Positions 12,377-25,449 of a stretch of DNA of 64,000 bases are shown piece after piece (the first letter of the stretch is position 1; each line of letters begins with the position of its first letter). The position numbers were made by a program, and so were the translations under genes. A model generated the notes under the pieces. That model had not been told where the DNA came from, did no database searches, and saw nothing but the letters and a program-made list of their open reading frames with translations. Origin of the DNA: Lithospermum erythrorhizon (lineage: Eukaryota > Streptophyta > Magnoliopsida > Boraginales > Boraginaceae); the NCBI GenBank assembly GCA_019722365.1, contig JADFUC010001522.1, forward strand, positions 1 to 64,000, given 5' to 3'.

Positions 12377-14575
12377 ATGGATCGAAAGTGGATGATTGTT
12401 AATCATTTGTCACAAGAATATGAAAAAGGTGTGAGGGAGTTTATTGACTTTGCTCTAATGAATGCCGAAAACAAAAAGCATTCTTTTGTCACTTGTTAAG
12501 TGTTTGAATCATAAGAAATGATGAGGATGAACTAGAAGAAGAGCATTTGATACGTTTGAGGATAGACTCGACTACACTTGTTGGACAAATCATGGTGAGT
12601 AAACTTGACTCTAGATCTACAGCAGGTTTTATTTTGGACATGGGCGATTGTGAATGTAGGTGTAAGGAATGGTGTGGAAATCCAGGGATATTAGAGGAAG
12701 ATTTGATTGTCGTCTTGAATTATTGGAAAATTAAAAATGATTGAGCGACCTTTGTGGAATTGGTGTAAAGTTTACCATAGATGCGGCTATTTTCTTGTAT
12801 AATTTAAAAGCCAAACATGGATGGACCGATTCATCTTTCCGCAGATCTACTAAAAGGTTAAAGAATTATTACACGAGGATAATGTGTTCACGTGAATAAC
12901 TTACAATACAAAACAAATGCTTAGTTCTATTGGATTGAAACACCCGAGAGGATACGTGCGTGTGTGAATGAATTTATATTATTTGAAAAGAACATGCATG
13001 ATTGAAAAATGTCACAAAATGTAATCCCAGCGTTATAGAAGAGAGGATCTACCGAGAGAAGGTGATGTCTTATTTTCAGCCACTTGGCTCGGGCATTATG
13101 TGTATCATGAGTGTAGATTATGAAATTGACATGGCATTTTGATGAAAGGGGTTAAAGATAGGATGCTCGGACATCCTGGCGATGCGATCCGTGAATGAGT
13201 TTTGATACTAAGTACCGAGAATTTGCGGCCCGGAACCTAGAAACTTACGAGTTTTATTATTAAATGGAATGAATCTGTGGAATTCGAGTAGCTTCATGGT
13301 ACATGGCCGATTAGTTTTGGCAATATCTGATTTACCGCCATGGCTTTGCATGAAGCGCAAATATTTGATGTTGTCTCTGATGATAATCCTGAACCCTAAA
13401 CAACCTGGGAACGATATTGATGTGTACTTGGAACCTTTAATCGATGATTTGAAGTTGTTGTGGGAGGAGGGCATAGATGTTTATGATGGGTTGAGGAAAG
13501 AGAGGTTCAATTTGAGGGCTATGTTGTTTGGAACAATAAATGACTTTCCTGCTTATGGAAATTTATCTGGATATAGTGTAAAAGGACAATATGCATGTCC
13601 CAAGTGTGAAGATGAAGCCCGACTTTGTTGGGTAGAATTTAGTAGTAAAAAGGAAGTTTACATGTGTAGATTCGTCATTATTAGGTTTTTTGCCGATGGA
13701 GGCATGGATATATTAAAAGATTCAATGTTCGGCCCGAGGAAAATGTGAAAATTGAGGGCCTCCTCTTTATTTTAACAAGCCAAGAGAGCGTTTGATAAGG
13801 TGAAAAACTTGCAAATTCCTTTGGGAAACAAAATGCTAAGTCGGTCTTTATCTGGGGTTTAAGAAGTGTTCAATTTTTTGGGAGTTGACTTATTGGAAAG
13901 ATTTAGCAGTCAGGCATTTCATAGACCTTATGCATCACGAGAAAAATGTCACTGAAAGTTGTGTTTATACATTATTGGGTACAAAGGGTAAAACAAAAGA
14001 TACAGAAAACTCGAGGAAGGACTTGATACAGTGGGTATAAGAGGGCCATTGAGACGAGTCAAGATATGGATCTGAAACATATTGCTTGGCTGCTTGTATT
14101 ACTCTTGTAGTAAAAAGGAAAAAAGTTTTAAATGGAACTCGAGATGCTAAGGTCACGAGGGTTACTAAATCAAACATCAAAAGTCTAGTATTTGTAAAAG
14201 ATTCAAAGATGAAGGTGTTAAAGTCACATGATTGTCATATCCTTATGAAAAATTTGATTCCGATTAAGCGATATTTTTGCCTAAGAATTAAGTATGATTA
14301 CTAAGTTATATTTATTCTTGAGGAGCCATTTATAGCAAGGTGATTGATTACGATAAAATTACCAAGTTTACAAGCTTAAGTTATTTAAGACCCTTTTGTG
14401 GTGGGAAATATACTTTCCACCGTCTTTGCTTTGATATTATAGTGCAACTTGACTATTCATTATAGTTGAAGATAGAGAGTGTGGGCCTTGGAGCTTAGCG
14501 AGGTGGATGTACCGCTTTTTGAAAGGTATATGAAAGTTTTGAGCGAATATATCAAAAATAGAAGTTGACGAGGAG
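12377..14575 (+). pseudogene. CACTA TNP2-type transposase relic 2 (N-terminal part)
   Basis: Starting at ATG 12,377 the relic shows the N-terminal transposase-associated domain (MDRKWMIVN, GVREFIDFAL), then KAKHGWTDSSF near 12,805 and a degraded TKYPEFA block near 13,205. The TNP2 (Transposase_21) core at 13,269-13,640 has PPWLCMKRKY, PGNDIDVYLEPL, NDFPAYGNLSG and CPKCED. DUF4218-like sequence follows: FWELTYWKDLAVRHF near 13,880, LKSHDCHILMKNLIPI near 14,218, and RWMYRF and YIKN blocks near 14,500-14,570. Frameshifts and stops are frequent, so it is inactive. The frame is cut at about 14,578 by the 5' LTR of a Copia element, just where the family has a conserved KNRARPEG-type block. Confidence 0.85.
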
Positions 14576-14578
14576 GGT

Positions 14579-15511
14579 TGTCGTCGAAGGTGTTAGAAAT
14601 GGTATTTTGATTTCCATAATTATACCGTGCGACGGTGTTGTAATAATTCATTTACTAGTTTTAGTTAAAATGAGATTACTCGAAACTAAGTGTTCAATAA
14701 ATAGTAATTATAATTACATGATGGAACTCACGATAATATCAGGGGTTATGCCAGATTGCTAGATCACATGCATAACCGATATAATAATTATAATGGTCAA
14801 TTATATTATTATACGGCTATAATATCCCGAGGCAGGAAAGATACATGTACTTGTCTAAATGATGTTGAGTTATATTTCATATATGGAATTAAATCACGAT
14901 TTCTAAATTGAGGATTGATTGGAATCAGCAGAGATACTGTCAGTATTTTTACATCGATAATATAAAATTCAAATTGGATAAAGCTTGAATCCATTAACTT
15001 GTTAGTTGATTGAAGGTTTAACGAGGAAGTTTATTAGTAACTTGTTAAGTTACATACACGATTAAATAAGTTGGTGCTTGACTAACGAGTTAACTTATTT
15101 ATCCAAGCGAGTCGAAACTATTCAGTGAAACAAAAAGGGGCTATATAAGGAAAGAGATGAAAGTAAAAACTGGTTTCATTTTCATCCACCACAAAAGAGC
15201 TTATGCCCTACTCCCCTCTTTTCTCTCTAGAATTTAGTCGAGTTTTGACTCAAATTCACAAATCCGACCGGAGATTCTAGTAAGTCAATGCATGAGACTT
15301 TACCTCTCTCTTGGTATTGAATTGCTTGGAGGCTTTATTTAATTAATTTGCTAAGGACTTGAAGGAGGAATCATGGGACAAGTTTGAGAAGCATTCGCTA
15401 CGTATCTTTGTGAGTACTCATTTATTCATTTATTAGATTTATTATACATTTATTCAATATTGGTTGCATTTGTTTAATTTTATTATGAACAAGTTACGTA
15501 ATTTCCCAACA
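14579..15511 (+). mobile_element. Copia element 1, 5' LTR
   Basis: The LTR starts TGTCGTCGAAGG and ends CCCAACA, 933 bp. It is followed immediately by a primer-binding-site-like sequence. The first part of the LTR is repeated at 22,314-22,862 (for example ATATAATAATTATAATGGTC in both). A TATA-like ATATAAGG lies at about 15,143. The insertion interrupts the CACTA transposase reading frame. Confidence 0.8.
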
Positions 15512-15512
15512 G

Positions 15513-15526
15513 TGGCATCATGAGCA
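15513..15526 (+). promoter_or_regulatory. Primer-binding site of Copia element 1
   Basis: TGGCATCATGAGCA lies one base after the LTR end. It resembles the TGGTATCAGAGC site that pairs with the 3' end of initiator tRNA-Met and primes reverse transcription in most plant Copia elements. Two or three mismatches fit the decayed state of the element. Confidence 0.6.
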
Positions 15527-18500
15527 TGTTTAAGTTGTATAATTTCAATTACATTTATATATAATTTTTTATATAAACACAATTTATATCGATTTTCATA
15601 TTATATATTCTTGACCATGAATATATGTTATGAAAAATTAATTCATGATTAAATTTGTATTCTATACTATTTTCATGTTCATGATATTATTAATTTTGAT
15701 GATTTGAATTTAGATTTGTGTTTAAATGAATTGAAGGGTTTTTTAAAACATGTTTTAATTAAAATCAAATTGTTTTTATTGGATTTGAGGCATTTAAAGT
15801 GTTCTGGGGGTACTGCAATTTTTGTTTGTATTTCGAGAAAGGGCGAGAATAATCTCTGAAAAATTTCATAATTTTTTTGGATTGTCTAATTATCCCCGAA
15901 ATAATTTTGTGATAAAATTTTGTGCTCTAATTAAATTTTGGTAAATGGTTTTTACAAAATTCTAATTGGAAACATTTAAGAAAATTGTGTGGAATATCTG
16001 GTAAAAATTTCAGAATTTTTGGATATGTTTAAGGTCTTCAAATTGTTGTTTCCAAGCGATTTTAAGATTAAATAAAAAAGCGGAATATTTTGTGAAATCG
16101 AGAGCGCGACTAACGTCGGCCCTGCAGAATGCGTCCGTTGTGGCCAAGCGGGGCGTTTCGACCCACCGTTAAAACCGTCTACGCGGACGGCCCGATTAGT
16201 CGACGCGTGTTGGCCAGGAGACCGGCGGGCTGGTCGTCCGTCGCGTTAGCCGTCGGTTTTGTTGTTCTGAAAACCTAATCGTTTAAAAATTATTAATTTC
16301 GGTTTTGTGTATTTATTATCGTTTATTGCAATGATAATTGTAATTATCAATTTTAATCATAATAGAGTTTAATTGATAATCCACTTTTTAGTTATTATCT
16401 TTTTATAAACTTATTTATTTGAGGATAAAATCATGATAACAATCTACGGATTAAAATATAAAAACAAATTTAGTTTATCTTATTATATTTATATGAAATG
16501 ATTATTGTAATAATTATTTATTATATAAATGAAATAGTTATTGTAATAACTATTGAACACTGAAATATATATGTTCGTTAATCGCTTTAATAATATATAT
16601 ATTTCATGAATATATAATTATAGGAATCAATTTTGAATTAATTTCCTATCACATTTAAATTGTATATTTATGTGATTGATTTTTATTTGTGTATTGATAA
16701 AATGGAAAAGAGCTATCTCTATATGATTGTTAATACGTGTATTTGAAATTTGAATTGATTGAGAATATTTATCTCGACCTCATGTCAGTGTTTGTTGCAT
16801 TTTATAATTGATTGCATATTTATTGCGTATTAAGTGCATGTTTATTATGTATTAATGACATATTTATTTCATACTTAATAACATTAAATTTGCTTAATGA
16901 TTTTAATGAGTCATTATTTCCGTACCATTTAATATATTAAATGCATAGTTAATGTGTTTCAATTTATATTTTTTAAATACGGTATCACCGAACCGTTTAT
17001 TTGTTATTATCACGACACCTTTAAATTAGTTTTATTTATTATTTTTAATTTTACATGGCTTGCATGTTGTCTTAGTTGGGTTAGTAAATAAATATCTGGC
17101 CAGGTAGATGGGTGAAGATGGTATTCCACCGTGTTAGGTTGGAAGTTTTCAAAAGAAGAATACAAGATTGTGTACTTGATAAGTGGTTTAATAGGTTTAT
17201 TATTTATTATTTTAGGGTCGTATCATATATATTCAAAATGTGTATTATTTATTTTGTTTTTCATGATATGTATATTATGAATATGTCTTTGTAACATGTT
17301 AAATAATATGAATTTCACCGTAAAATGAATCTACTTCCCCATAAAATTTAAGCACTAAAGTATCAGGCAATTTAAAGTTGTGAAGCTTTATCCGCGATCG
17401 CGAGGCACGATTGTGATGGCAGGTGTACTGGTATCGTGACGAGTATGGCAATGGATCATGTTGAAGTGATTTCCACTAACGTTGTGGGCTTTCAGATGAT
17501 CATTCCAAGTAATAAGTTGGTTTAATTGGTCGTTTAACCGGTGATTTCCACTAACGTTGTGGGCTCGGTGATACACCTGTTAGGTAGCATCCTGTAGGCA
17601 TGCTAGTAACACAAGAGTTGCTTGGTAATTTACATAATTGGTTAGTTAACCTACTGGCATGTTGAGGTGCTGAAATGTGTTGAAGTGTTGCGTTTGAAAT
17701 TTCAATATGGTAGATTAACATACTAATATGTTTTGTGAGATTCGAGTATTATTAATTTACAATTTATTTTGTAAGTGTTTTTACATGATAGATTTCTAAA
17801 TTATTGTCATTTACATACTATTCTTGTAGAATTGGGAAATGGCCCTTTAATCCACTTTAGAAACTGGCTTTTGCAGGGCTGCTTTGAGAAGTGTAAAGCT
17901 CGATAACTCAAGCTTTAATGGTCTCGAAACTTGAGGAGATTGTTCTCAAGCGGGAAAACGAAGTATGTGTTGAACACTAGGGGTCTACCCGGACCAAATG
18001 GCAGCGCCATTAATAGGAAAGGGAAGCCTCTGACACAAATACGATGTTGTAGATGTCCAATATTTTATGCTAGCTTGATATGGAATCTCGTTCCAAGGCT
18101 TCGGTGTAAAGAGAGAAGGTGAAAGCATATGACTTATGCGAGGCAATTTGATGAGTTATTACGAGAAAGGAAATTTAGAAATGAGAGATATGACATTATG
18201 CGTGCTCTCCGTTAATATTGGTAGAGAAAATGGGCAGGCTGCCGAAGCCTACGTATCATTAAAATGATAGAGCTTGGTCGGGAAGCCTCAATGTCTTGGG
18301 TGCCGGTGTTTGAAAAAGAACTAGGCGTAGACAGCGTTAAAGTCCCTCACAGAGAGTTCTCTCTCGGGTTTGTGATGAACTTGACATGCATAAGTTGAGT
18401 TATCACTCATGACTATAAGAAGATAGTCACAGTCTTTGAGACAATCTCTAAGGAGGACTAAGACTTACTTATACATTTTTTGGTGGTCCAAAATAAAAAT

Positions 18501-18530
18501 TGAAAAGTACAATGGTAGGCTAAAGGTTGA
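15527..18530 (+). mobile_element. Copia element 1, leader and gag region (no intact frame)
   Basis: The stretch is AT-rich with short broken frames. It contains a GC-rich island at 16,095-16,265 and a 24-base direct repeat (17,467-17,490 and 17,542-17,565; TTTCCACTAACGTTGTGGGC is shared) spaced 75 bp apart. Gag should lie at about 17.1-18.5 kb but no gag motif is clear. Confidence 0.45.
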
Positions 18531-18539
18531 AGAACCTAA

Positions 18540-21530
18540 GGTTGCAAGAATCTTTGAAGCGGGGAAAAGCAGAGAAAGGAGGACAAGTGTCGCTACGTAG
18601 GGAACTGGGTCATTTGGAAGTGGAGCACGAAGTTCTTGGAAGATAGGAAGAATGGGTCAACGACCACTCGGCCTACGGTACATATGTATATATATGTTAT
18701 TGAAGTTTAATATAACTTCAATTCTACTTAAGTGGGTGCTTTTTATTTATGGTTCATGTTGTCGAAATGTGCGGGAACTACATGCAGAGTATAAATGACT
18801 CTCGAAGAGGAGGAGAGATGGATCGACGTAAAGGGGACCGTGTAGAGGTTGCGGCCACGGTAGTAGGATCCGTCGGTTTAATTTGCCCTGCAGGTTGTAT
18901 TTTAAATTTAAGCAATGTTTACTACTTTATAGCCGGGAATATTACTACTTTCTTTTTGGTATTTTGAATAATGAGAGGGTTTTCCTTCCGTTTCAAAATT
19001 GATCCCGATGCATTGAGGATTTCTATAAGAAATGTGTGATATAAAGTAATACATTTTTAAGATGTATGTGGACTCTCTGAGCACATCGATAGAACATAAT
19101 ATTGATGAGGCTTGCAGCCTAACGACTTAAAGCCTATATACATAGCATTGCGAGAATAGGTCATATAAAGAATGGAGTCATATAAACGAGTACCGTATCG
19201 AAATAGCTTCGCCGGTGGGAATAGCAGAGGTTTCGATATAGTCATCCCCAGAAAAATAAGTATGAGTGCTTGCCTACTAAATAAAATGACTAAAATGCCA
19301 CTTACGTTGGATACAATGAAAGGACAAATATTTATTGGGGATAGAAATACAAATAACCAATGGTATTGGGCCAATGAACTTTATCTGCAAAGAGAGATGA
19401 AGTTCTGATGCCAAATTACACTTCGCGATGATTCACGAGTAAATGTGGTTATGTGTATATAATGAAACACGAACGTGAAATCCTTTGAAATCTAGGGAAT
19501 TTCATAATGAAGTAGAAAAACCAATTGAACAAGATTATAAAAGATTTCTGATGCAGTGAGAGGAGGAGAATATTTAGAGTCGATAGTTGATAACAAATCT
19601 TAAAGAGTGTGGTATTGTTTAATATTTACATTTCACTGCGAGGAGCATGCATAACGTGCAGTGTTTGAGAGGAAAATCGAACCAGGAGTGCTTGACATGA
19701 TTTGATATAAGATAGACCTATCAAATACTTGATTAGTGCGGAAATATCTGTACACAAAGCATCCACTCACATTAAATAAATGTCAACTAAATCGTGAGGA
19801 AAACTCCCGTAGGCTGTGGTTTGGGAAGGCTCCCAGTTGGATTTTCTCAGATTTGAGAACATGCAAAAACTATGTCAAGAAATTTACAAAAGATAAAATA
19901 GCGTGAAATCGATGGGTACTACTTTAATTTATCACGAAGGATACCGTTAGTTTACTACTTTTACGGAAGCATGAAAGCAAAATTTTTCGTTGCTAAGAAT
20001 CGGGAGCATTACTTGAAAAGGAATATTTTTCAGAAGGGCTAGGAGTGAAGGTGTTCATATTGAGGCTTCGAGATGATTAGCGTTAATATTACAGAGTGTA
20101 GAGACGACTGACACACCACAAGAATTAGTGCCTTCATACATAGAAGATCCAATTCTTGATCCACAAGAGATTGTGGAGGAGCCAATCCTTAGGAGATCCA
20201 ATAGAGATCGTCAGGAACCAGACCGTTGGTATGGTGAAGCTTTCGTGGCCCGAAAGTGGCGATCCTGCTACGAGGAGGCAATAAGTAGCGAAGATGCTGA
20301 TAAATGGCTGATAGCTATGAAGTCTGAGATGGATTCGATGTACCAAAACAAGGTTTGGTCCATTTTAGATTTACCCAATGAGGTTGGTCCCGTTGAGTGT
20401 AAATGGGTATTTAAGAAGAAACATGACAAAGACGGGAACGACCATGTTTTCAAAACTAGACTCGTGGCGAAAGGTTTCAAACAAGTTCATGACATGAACT
20501 ATGATGAAACTCGTTCACCAGTGACTATGCTTGAGTCCATTCAGATAATCTTAGCCATTACAGCATTCCATGAGCCCGTGAAGCCTTGACAAATGGATGT
20601 AAAGACCATTTTCTGAGCAGAGGAAGTCTGGGAGAAGCGTCAGTCTGATCTCAGTTGCATGTCTAGCGGACTAAGAAAGGTTTGCAAGCTATAGAGGTCC
20701 GTTCAAGATCTCAAGCAAGCATCCCGTAGTTGGAACCTTCGTCTTAATAAGGCAATCAAAGATTTTTGATTCATCAAAGACGAATAAGAATCTTGTATAA
20801 ACAAGAAGGTGAGTGGGAGTTATACATATAACACTCATAGTCCTGTATGTCGATAACATACAAATCATTGGAAACAAAGTAGACTTGTTGCACTAATTCA
20901 AGTATTGGTTGCATGGATGTTTCTCAATGAAGGACTCAAGTGAAGCGAAATATCCTCGGAATCTAAATTCATCGAGATCGAGCCAACCGGCTGATTGAAA
21001 CTTGTAGGAACACTTATATCAATAAGGTGTTGCAAAGGTTCAAAATGAATGATTCTAAGGAAAAGTCATCTCCCGGCCCAGGCGTGGAGTTCAACTCGGC
21101 CAGTCATAATCCCGCGCCGTGAATCTTGAGATGAACAAGATGAAGGACTTACATTATGCTTCGATTGTAGGATCAAATAAAGTAGCCTGTGAAATGCAGC
21201 TGATATGTCGTGTATAGCACCTTTCTTAGCGATACCGAGCTAATCTAGGAGAAAACTTCTTTGAATTGCAGTGAAGGGCATCTTGTAGTATCTGAAGAAC
21301 TTAAGATGCATTCTTGGTACATGATAGAGATGAATAGTTGGATGTAGACCAGGTACTGATACCCGATTATCAGCGTATTATGGTGGGCGGGCCTTGGAGT
21401 AGTTCCAAGCAATAGAGGTTGGTACAACCTACCCCTTTACCAAACCAATGCCTCAGGCAAAGCATAGTGAATATGCAGCGAACATTGGTCCTAGACAAAT
21501 GTAGTAGTGGTGTTGGATTCAGTGGGAGCT
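18540..21530 (+). pseudogene. Copia element 1, pol polyprotein relic
   Basis: Frames must be joined by eye. They give a decayed zinc-knuckle block (RELGHWKR-like, near 18,590), a protease/pre-integrase region (NLSNVYY near 18,908), and an integrase zinc-finger trace (CLLNKMTKMPLT near 19,270). The best-preserved part is 20,128-20,589, an open stretch with LRRSNRDRQEPDRWYG, then WLIAMKSEMDSMYQNKVW, CKWVFKKKHDKDG and RLVAKGF, the usual start of the Copia reverse transcriptase. Further RT and RNase H traces (QASRSWN near 20,715, then a decayed YVDD region and RNase H blocks) reach about 21,500. Stops are frequent, so the element is dead. Confidence 0.85.
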
Positions 21531-22313
21531 AGCGTATCTGTCTTGTTATATGAACAATAATTGAATATTCGACTTAGCATATATATCAATTTGTTTGATG
21601 CATTATGTCTATGTGTTTATATGTCTTAATTTACATATAACACATTGTTTCCTAAATTAAGTGAAAAGCGAAGTCCCCAGGCTACCATACAATTTTTAGA
21701 GGACAACTTGAAAGTGTTGACAAGAGAACTTCATTGATTCTAGAAATATAAGGTAGTCGTTCGCTGATGGAATCTTTGTGATGCAGGCGACAAACATTTG
21801 ATGACAGCATGGTGATTGATGATCAATTCTCTTGGATGAAGTAGGCTTGCAAGCTTGATCGATCTTATGGGCTATCGGTTTACTTGTATTTGAGGAATTT
21901 AGTTGACATTGCCAAAATCATAGAAGATAATATTATCTCTTGTCCTATGATGTTTGCTTAGAATTGTTAAGTTTAACAATTCTTAGACCTGTGTATATAG
22001 CTACTTATGTTATATGAGTTTTGTGCTTTGACTATGTCGAGCAAATGCACTAAAGCGAGAAGGGTATAAGCGTATGTTGGGTGACAAAAGTAGAGTATAG
22101 CAGTAGGTGTTGATATATTGTAAGGGATTTATCCATCCTTGATATAAAGGTAGATGCCAGACCTCTGTTGATGATTATTAGAATTTGATTGGTTTATGGG
22201 GACGCCATAGTAGGCCCAATTCAGTTCAACTAGGTAAAGAAAGTGGTGGGTGTTTCGCGGCCGACTTGCTTATAGTTAACTATGACTAGAATCGTAATAA
22301 AGGAATTGTAAAA

Positions 22314-22862
22314 TGTCGTCGAGGGCAAATGAGGTATTGGAAATCGGGTATTTTGATTTCCATAATTACCACCCGTTGCGGCAATTGATGGCATTCATTT
22401 ACTAGTTTTAGTTAAATGAGATTACTCGAACTAAGAGGTAATTTCAATAAATAGTAATTGTAAATTACTAAAATGGAACTCACGGTGATAATATCTAGAG
22501 GTTATGCCGGTGCTAGATCCATGCATGCCGATATAATAATTATAATGGTCAAATTATATTATTATACGGCCTAATAATATCTAAGCCGGAAGATTCAGCA
22601 CATACAATGGCCCGTTGGGTTATATTCCATGTAAGGAATTAAATCGCGTGCTAAGTGGGAGTTGATTGGAATCAGCGAGATACCCAATCAAAGTGTTTTA
22701 CATAGAGTAATGTAAAATTCAAATTGGATAAAGCGAATCAATTAACTTGTTAGTTCAAATTGAAGGTTTAACGAGTGAAGCTTATTAGTAGCATTGAATT
22801 CTTACACGATTAAATGGAAAGTAGATCGATGAGTTGGGTTTTATAAGAGTAAACTTGAATAG
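22314..22862 (+). mobile_element. Copia element 1, truncated 3' LTR
   Basis: The sequence starts TGTCGTCGAGGG and is homologous to 14,579-15,105. It lacks the last 400 bp or so of the LTR. CACTA-like sequence follows directly, so the 3' end was deleted after insertion. Differences from the 5' LTR include many one- to few-base insertions and deletions. Confidence 0.75.
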
Positions 22863-23330
22863 GGTTTGGTTCGAGAAGAGTATTCATTAAATACCCAGAG
22901 CTTCCTGAAACTGACAAGTATTTTAGTAGTGATCACTGCATTTCTAAATGGTCGATTGTTCTTCTTTCTAACAAAATTAATGAATATCGAGGTGAGAATA
23001 TTGAGGAAGATTACGATGTCGATGATGATCCGTTTAGAGGAATCAAATCATCGAGACATATCAATGCAAAGTATTTTTATGTAAGAACTAATCATAATGT
23101 GGGTACTTTAGTAAGAGACGAGATTCATCAAAGTCTTGATGTTAAATTGATTGGCCGATTAGTGTGGGAGAGTGAAAAAAGAAGGTGGAAGCCAGTTCCA
23201 TGTTGCATCTCGAAGCGAGGCGCTGAGCGACAAAGACCTTATGGGCTCGTATTTCATGTTTCTCCCGTAGGGCCGGCGACGAGGTAGGCCCATCACTGCG
23301 TTTGGTCCCGAGATGATTCGAGGAAGGTAT
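22863..23330 (+). pseudogene. CACTA transposase relic 2, continuation after the Copia insertion
   Basis: The plus-strand frames at about 22,895-23,190 read YPELPETDKYFSSD, CISKWSIVLLSNKI, EEDYDVDDDPF and VRTNHNVGTLVRDEI. This resembles the C-terminal region of plant TNP2 proteins, where a WSVVL-type block is followed by an acidic tail. It fits as the C-terminal part of the transposase split at 14,578. The segment between YIKN and this block is missing. Confidence 0.5.
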
Positions 23331-23359
23331 GTCTTTAATACTTTTATCATTAGTGTCAT

Positions 23360-23605
23360 AATTTCTATATACTTTATGGGAACATTGATGTGATATACTA
23401 AGTTGTGTTTGTGTGATATGGGCACATTGATGTGATATGTGATTTTCATGTGTGATATGGGCGCGTGATGTAATATGTTGAGTTGTGTTTGTGTGATATG
23501 GAGCACGTTGATGCGATGTGATTTCTATGTGATATGGGCACATTGATGCAATATATTGAGTTGTGTGGGTGTGATATGGGCACATTGTTGCAATTAGTAG
23601 TGTTG
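23360..23605 (+). repeat. Minisatellite GATATGGGCACATTGATG, CACTA right side
   Basis: About six degenerate copies of a 38-42-bp unit share the GTGATATGGGCACATTGATG core with the array at 12,160-12,360, including one identical 26-base block. A reverse-strand open frame here that reads His/Thr/Tyr-rich repeats is only a by-product of the array. Confidence 0.8.
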
Positions 23606-23609
23606 TATA

Positions 23610-25440
23610 ATTGAGGTATTGTTTGCCAATGATCTCTCCTTTAAGGTGAGTCTTTGTGACTTTTAGGTGGATTCGCACGTCATATTTTAAGGTTGGATGT
23701 GATCGATTGTTCGAGAATAGCGGGGAGGCTGGGGAAATCTGGCGCCACCTAGTGAAGCGACCAAGTGAGGAGTATATTTTGGTGAGATTGTCCTGGCCGT
23801 GAGAACTGACCCTTTGTCGTGTCCTAATGTTGAGGTGAGATTAGTCTTGTGGGGCATCATTGGGTACGTTGTTTTAAAATGACCAAGCCCAAATTGGTTA
23901 CCTTACAAAGAAAGGTAAATTTATAAAATGAATTATAACTTTAATGTGTGGTTAGTTGTTCTTTACACTAAATAGTAAAAGCGCTTTTAGGTTTCAATAT
24001 TAAATATGCATTGAGATAAATACGTGTTAGTCTTTCCTCGATTCTTAGGAAGGCGGTATCACTTGATAAAATTCGACACCGACCTGTGCGTGCTTTCTTC
24101 TTTGTAAGGCTTATGTTCAAAGAGATGATTCGTTTGCTATTTCAATGTCTGAGTCGTTTTGGGATGTGTTTTCGTCGATCATGTTTCTTTCGATAACGTC
24201 AAAGAGATCATAACACGTAGTTGGTTAGGTGCTTCTACTATATGTCTTTACATAAGGTAATAATAATAATATATTCTGTCTAAGTGTTTCAGATATCTAT
24301 TTAAAATATGTAGTTACTAATATATTCTCTATCGAAAATACTTGTGTGATGTGTATTTGGTCAATGAGGGTGAACAACAAAGTAACACAAATATGGTGTC
24401 GAGTGGGTTAGCCTGCATGCTGCTCATATATAGCTTAAAAGATTACTCGTTTGGTAGATATATTACAAAAGCATGAAGGACAAGATCATCTCGTCATGAT
24501 ACATATAATAATAAAGGGTTAGTACATAATATTTTCATATAAATGAGCTAACAGATAGTTCCATGTTAGTATAAATATTTCCGATACTAACTAAGATTAT
24601 TGAAGTAATGTAGGAATCATTGGGTGTTGGTTGCCATCTAACACCAAGAATGAATTATATATATTATATGGATGCGCTACGAGGTATGCTCCTTACATCA
24701 AGATCGGTGATTTGGTGCGTAAAATCAGCAATTATTCATTTAATTATTAAAAATAATATATATTACCTTATTTTTTTATTCTTACTCATATGAATTTGTT
24801 TATTTTTAGTGTTATGATGCATCGAGCTACCAGAAACAAGTAGTTCAGTCGAAAGAAGTTGAGCGGAACCATTGGGTCGGCGTGGAGGTATATTTGAACT
24901 TTTTCTAGCAACAATCATTTGAATAGTATTACATGCAATTATAACTTTGTTTTTGAATGATTCTATCTAGTGGCCAAGCGGCGTCGACTTGCAGAGCCTA
25001 TTGTGGATTCTATACATTTGTTTATGGAGGACATTTTTTAGAATTTGGAACTACCGCTCTTTTATTAGCTGTAGAGTTATTTTAAATATGTGGATGTTGA
25101 TACTAATTAAAAAGTCAAAGTTATGGAAGTATATAATTTGTTCTTTTAATTTTCGGTAATCATAGAAACATCGGTGTGATAATTTTGCTTGGGATGTGAG
25201 AATTACTCATGTTCGGCATGGATGGTGTGGCTATCTATTGACGGATACTTGAGACCATTATAGAAGGTGAAGAGGCACCATTGATGTGCAAGTATTTTCA
25301 GGCCAAAAAGCTTTGGTAGAATAATGGTTTTTGTTAATTGAGTTTAGCTACTGTTTTTGACAGCCTGTATTTGGGACTAGAATAACAAAATCTCTAAAAG
25401 CATCCAGAAAAACAATATCAATGACTTTGGACAGCAAGTG
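23610..25440 (+). mobile_element. CACTA element 2, eroded 3' part
   Basis: Broken plus-strand frames and AT-rich sequence fill the interval between the minisatellite and the right fragment of the LTR-like repeat. Some stretches (near 24,600-24,700 and 24,830-25,070) look coding-derived, but no domain can be named with confidence. The expected CACTA right terminus is not visible. Confidence 0.35.
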
Positions 25441-25449
25441 TGAGAACGC

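Noticed and set aside
23142..23678. 178-codon minus-strand frame with His/Thr/Tyr repeats
   Set aside because: It is the reverse translation of the GATATGGGCACATTGATG minisatellite, not a protein gene.
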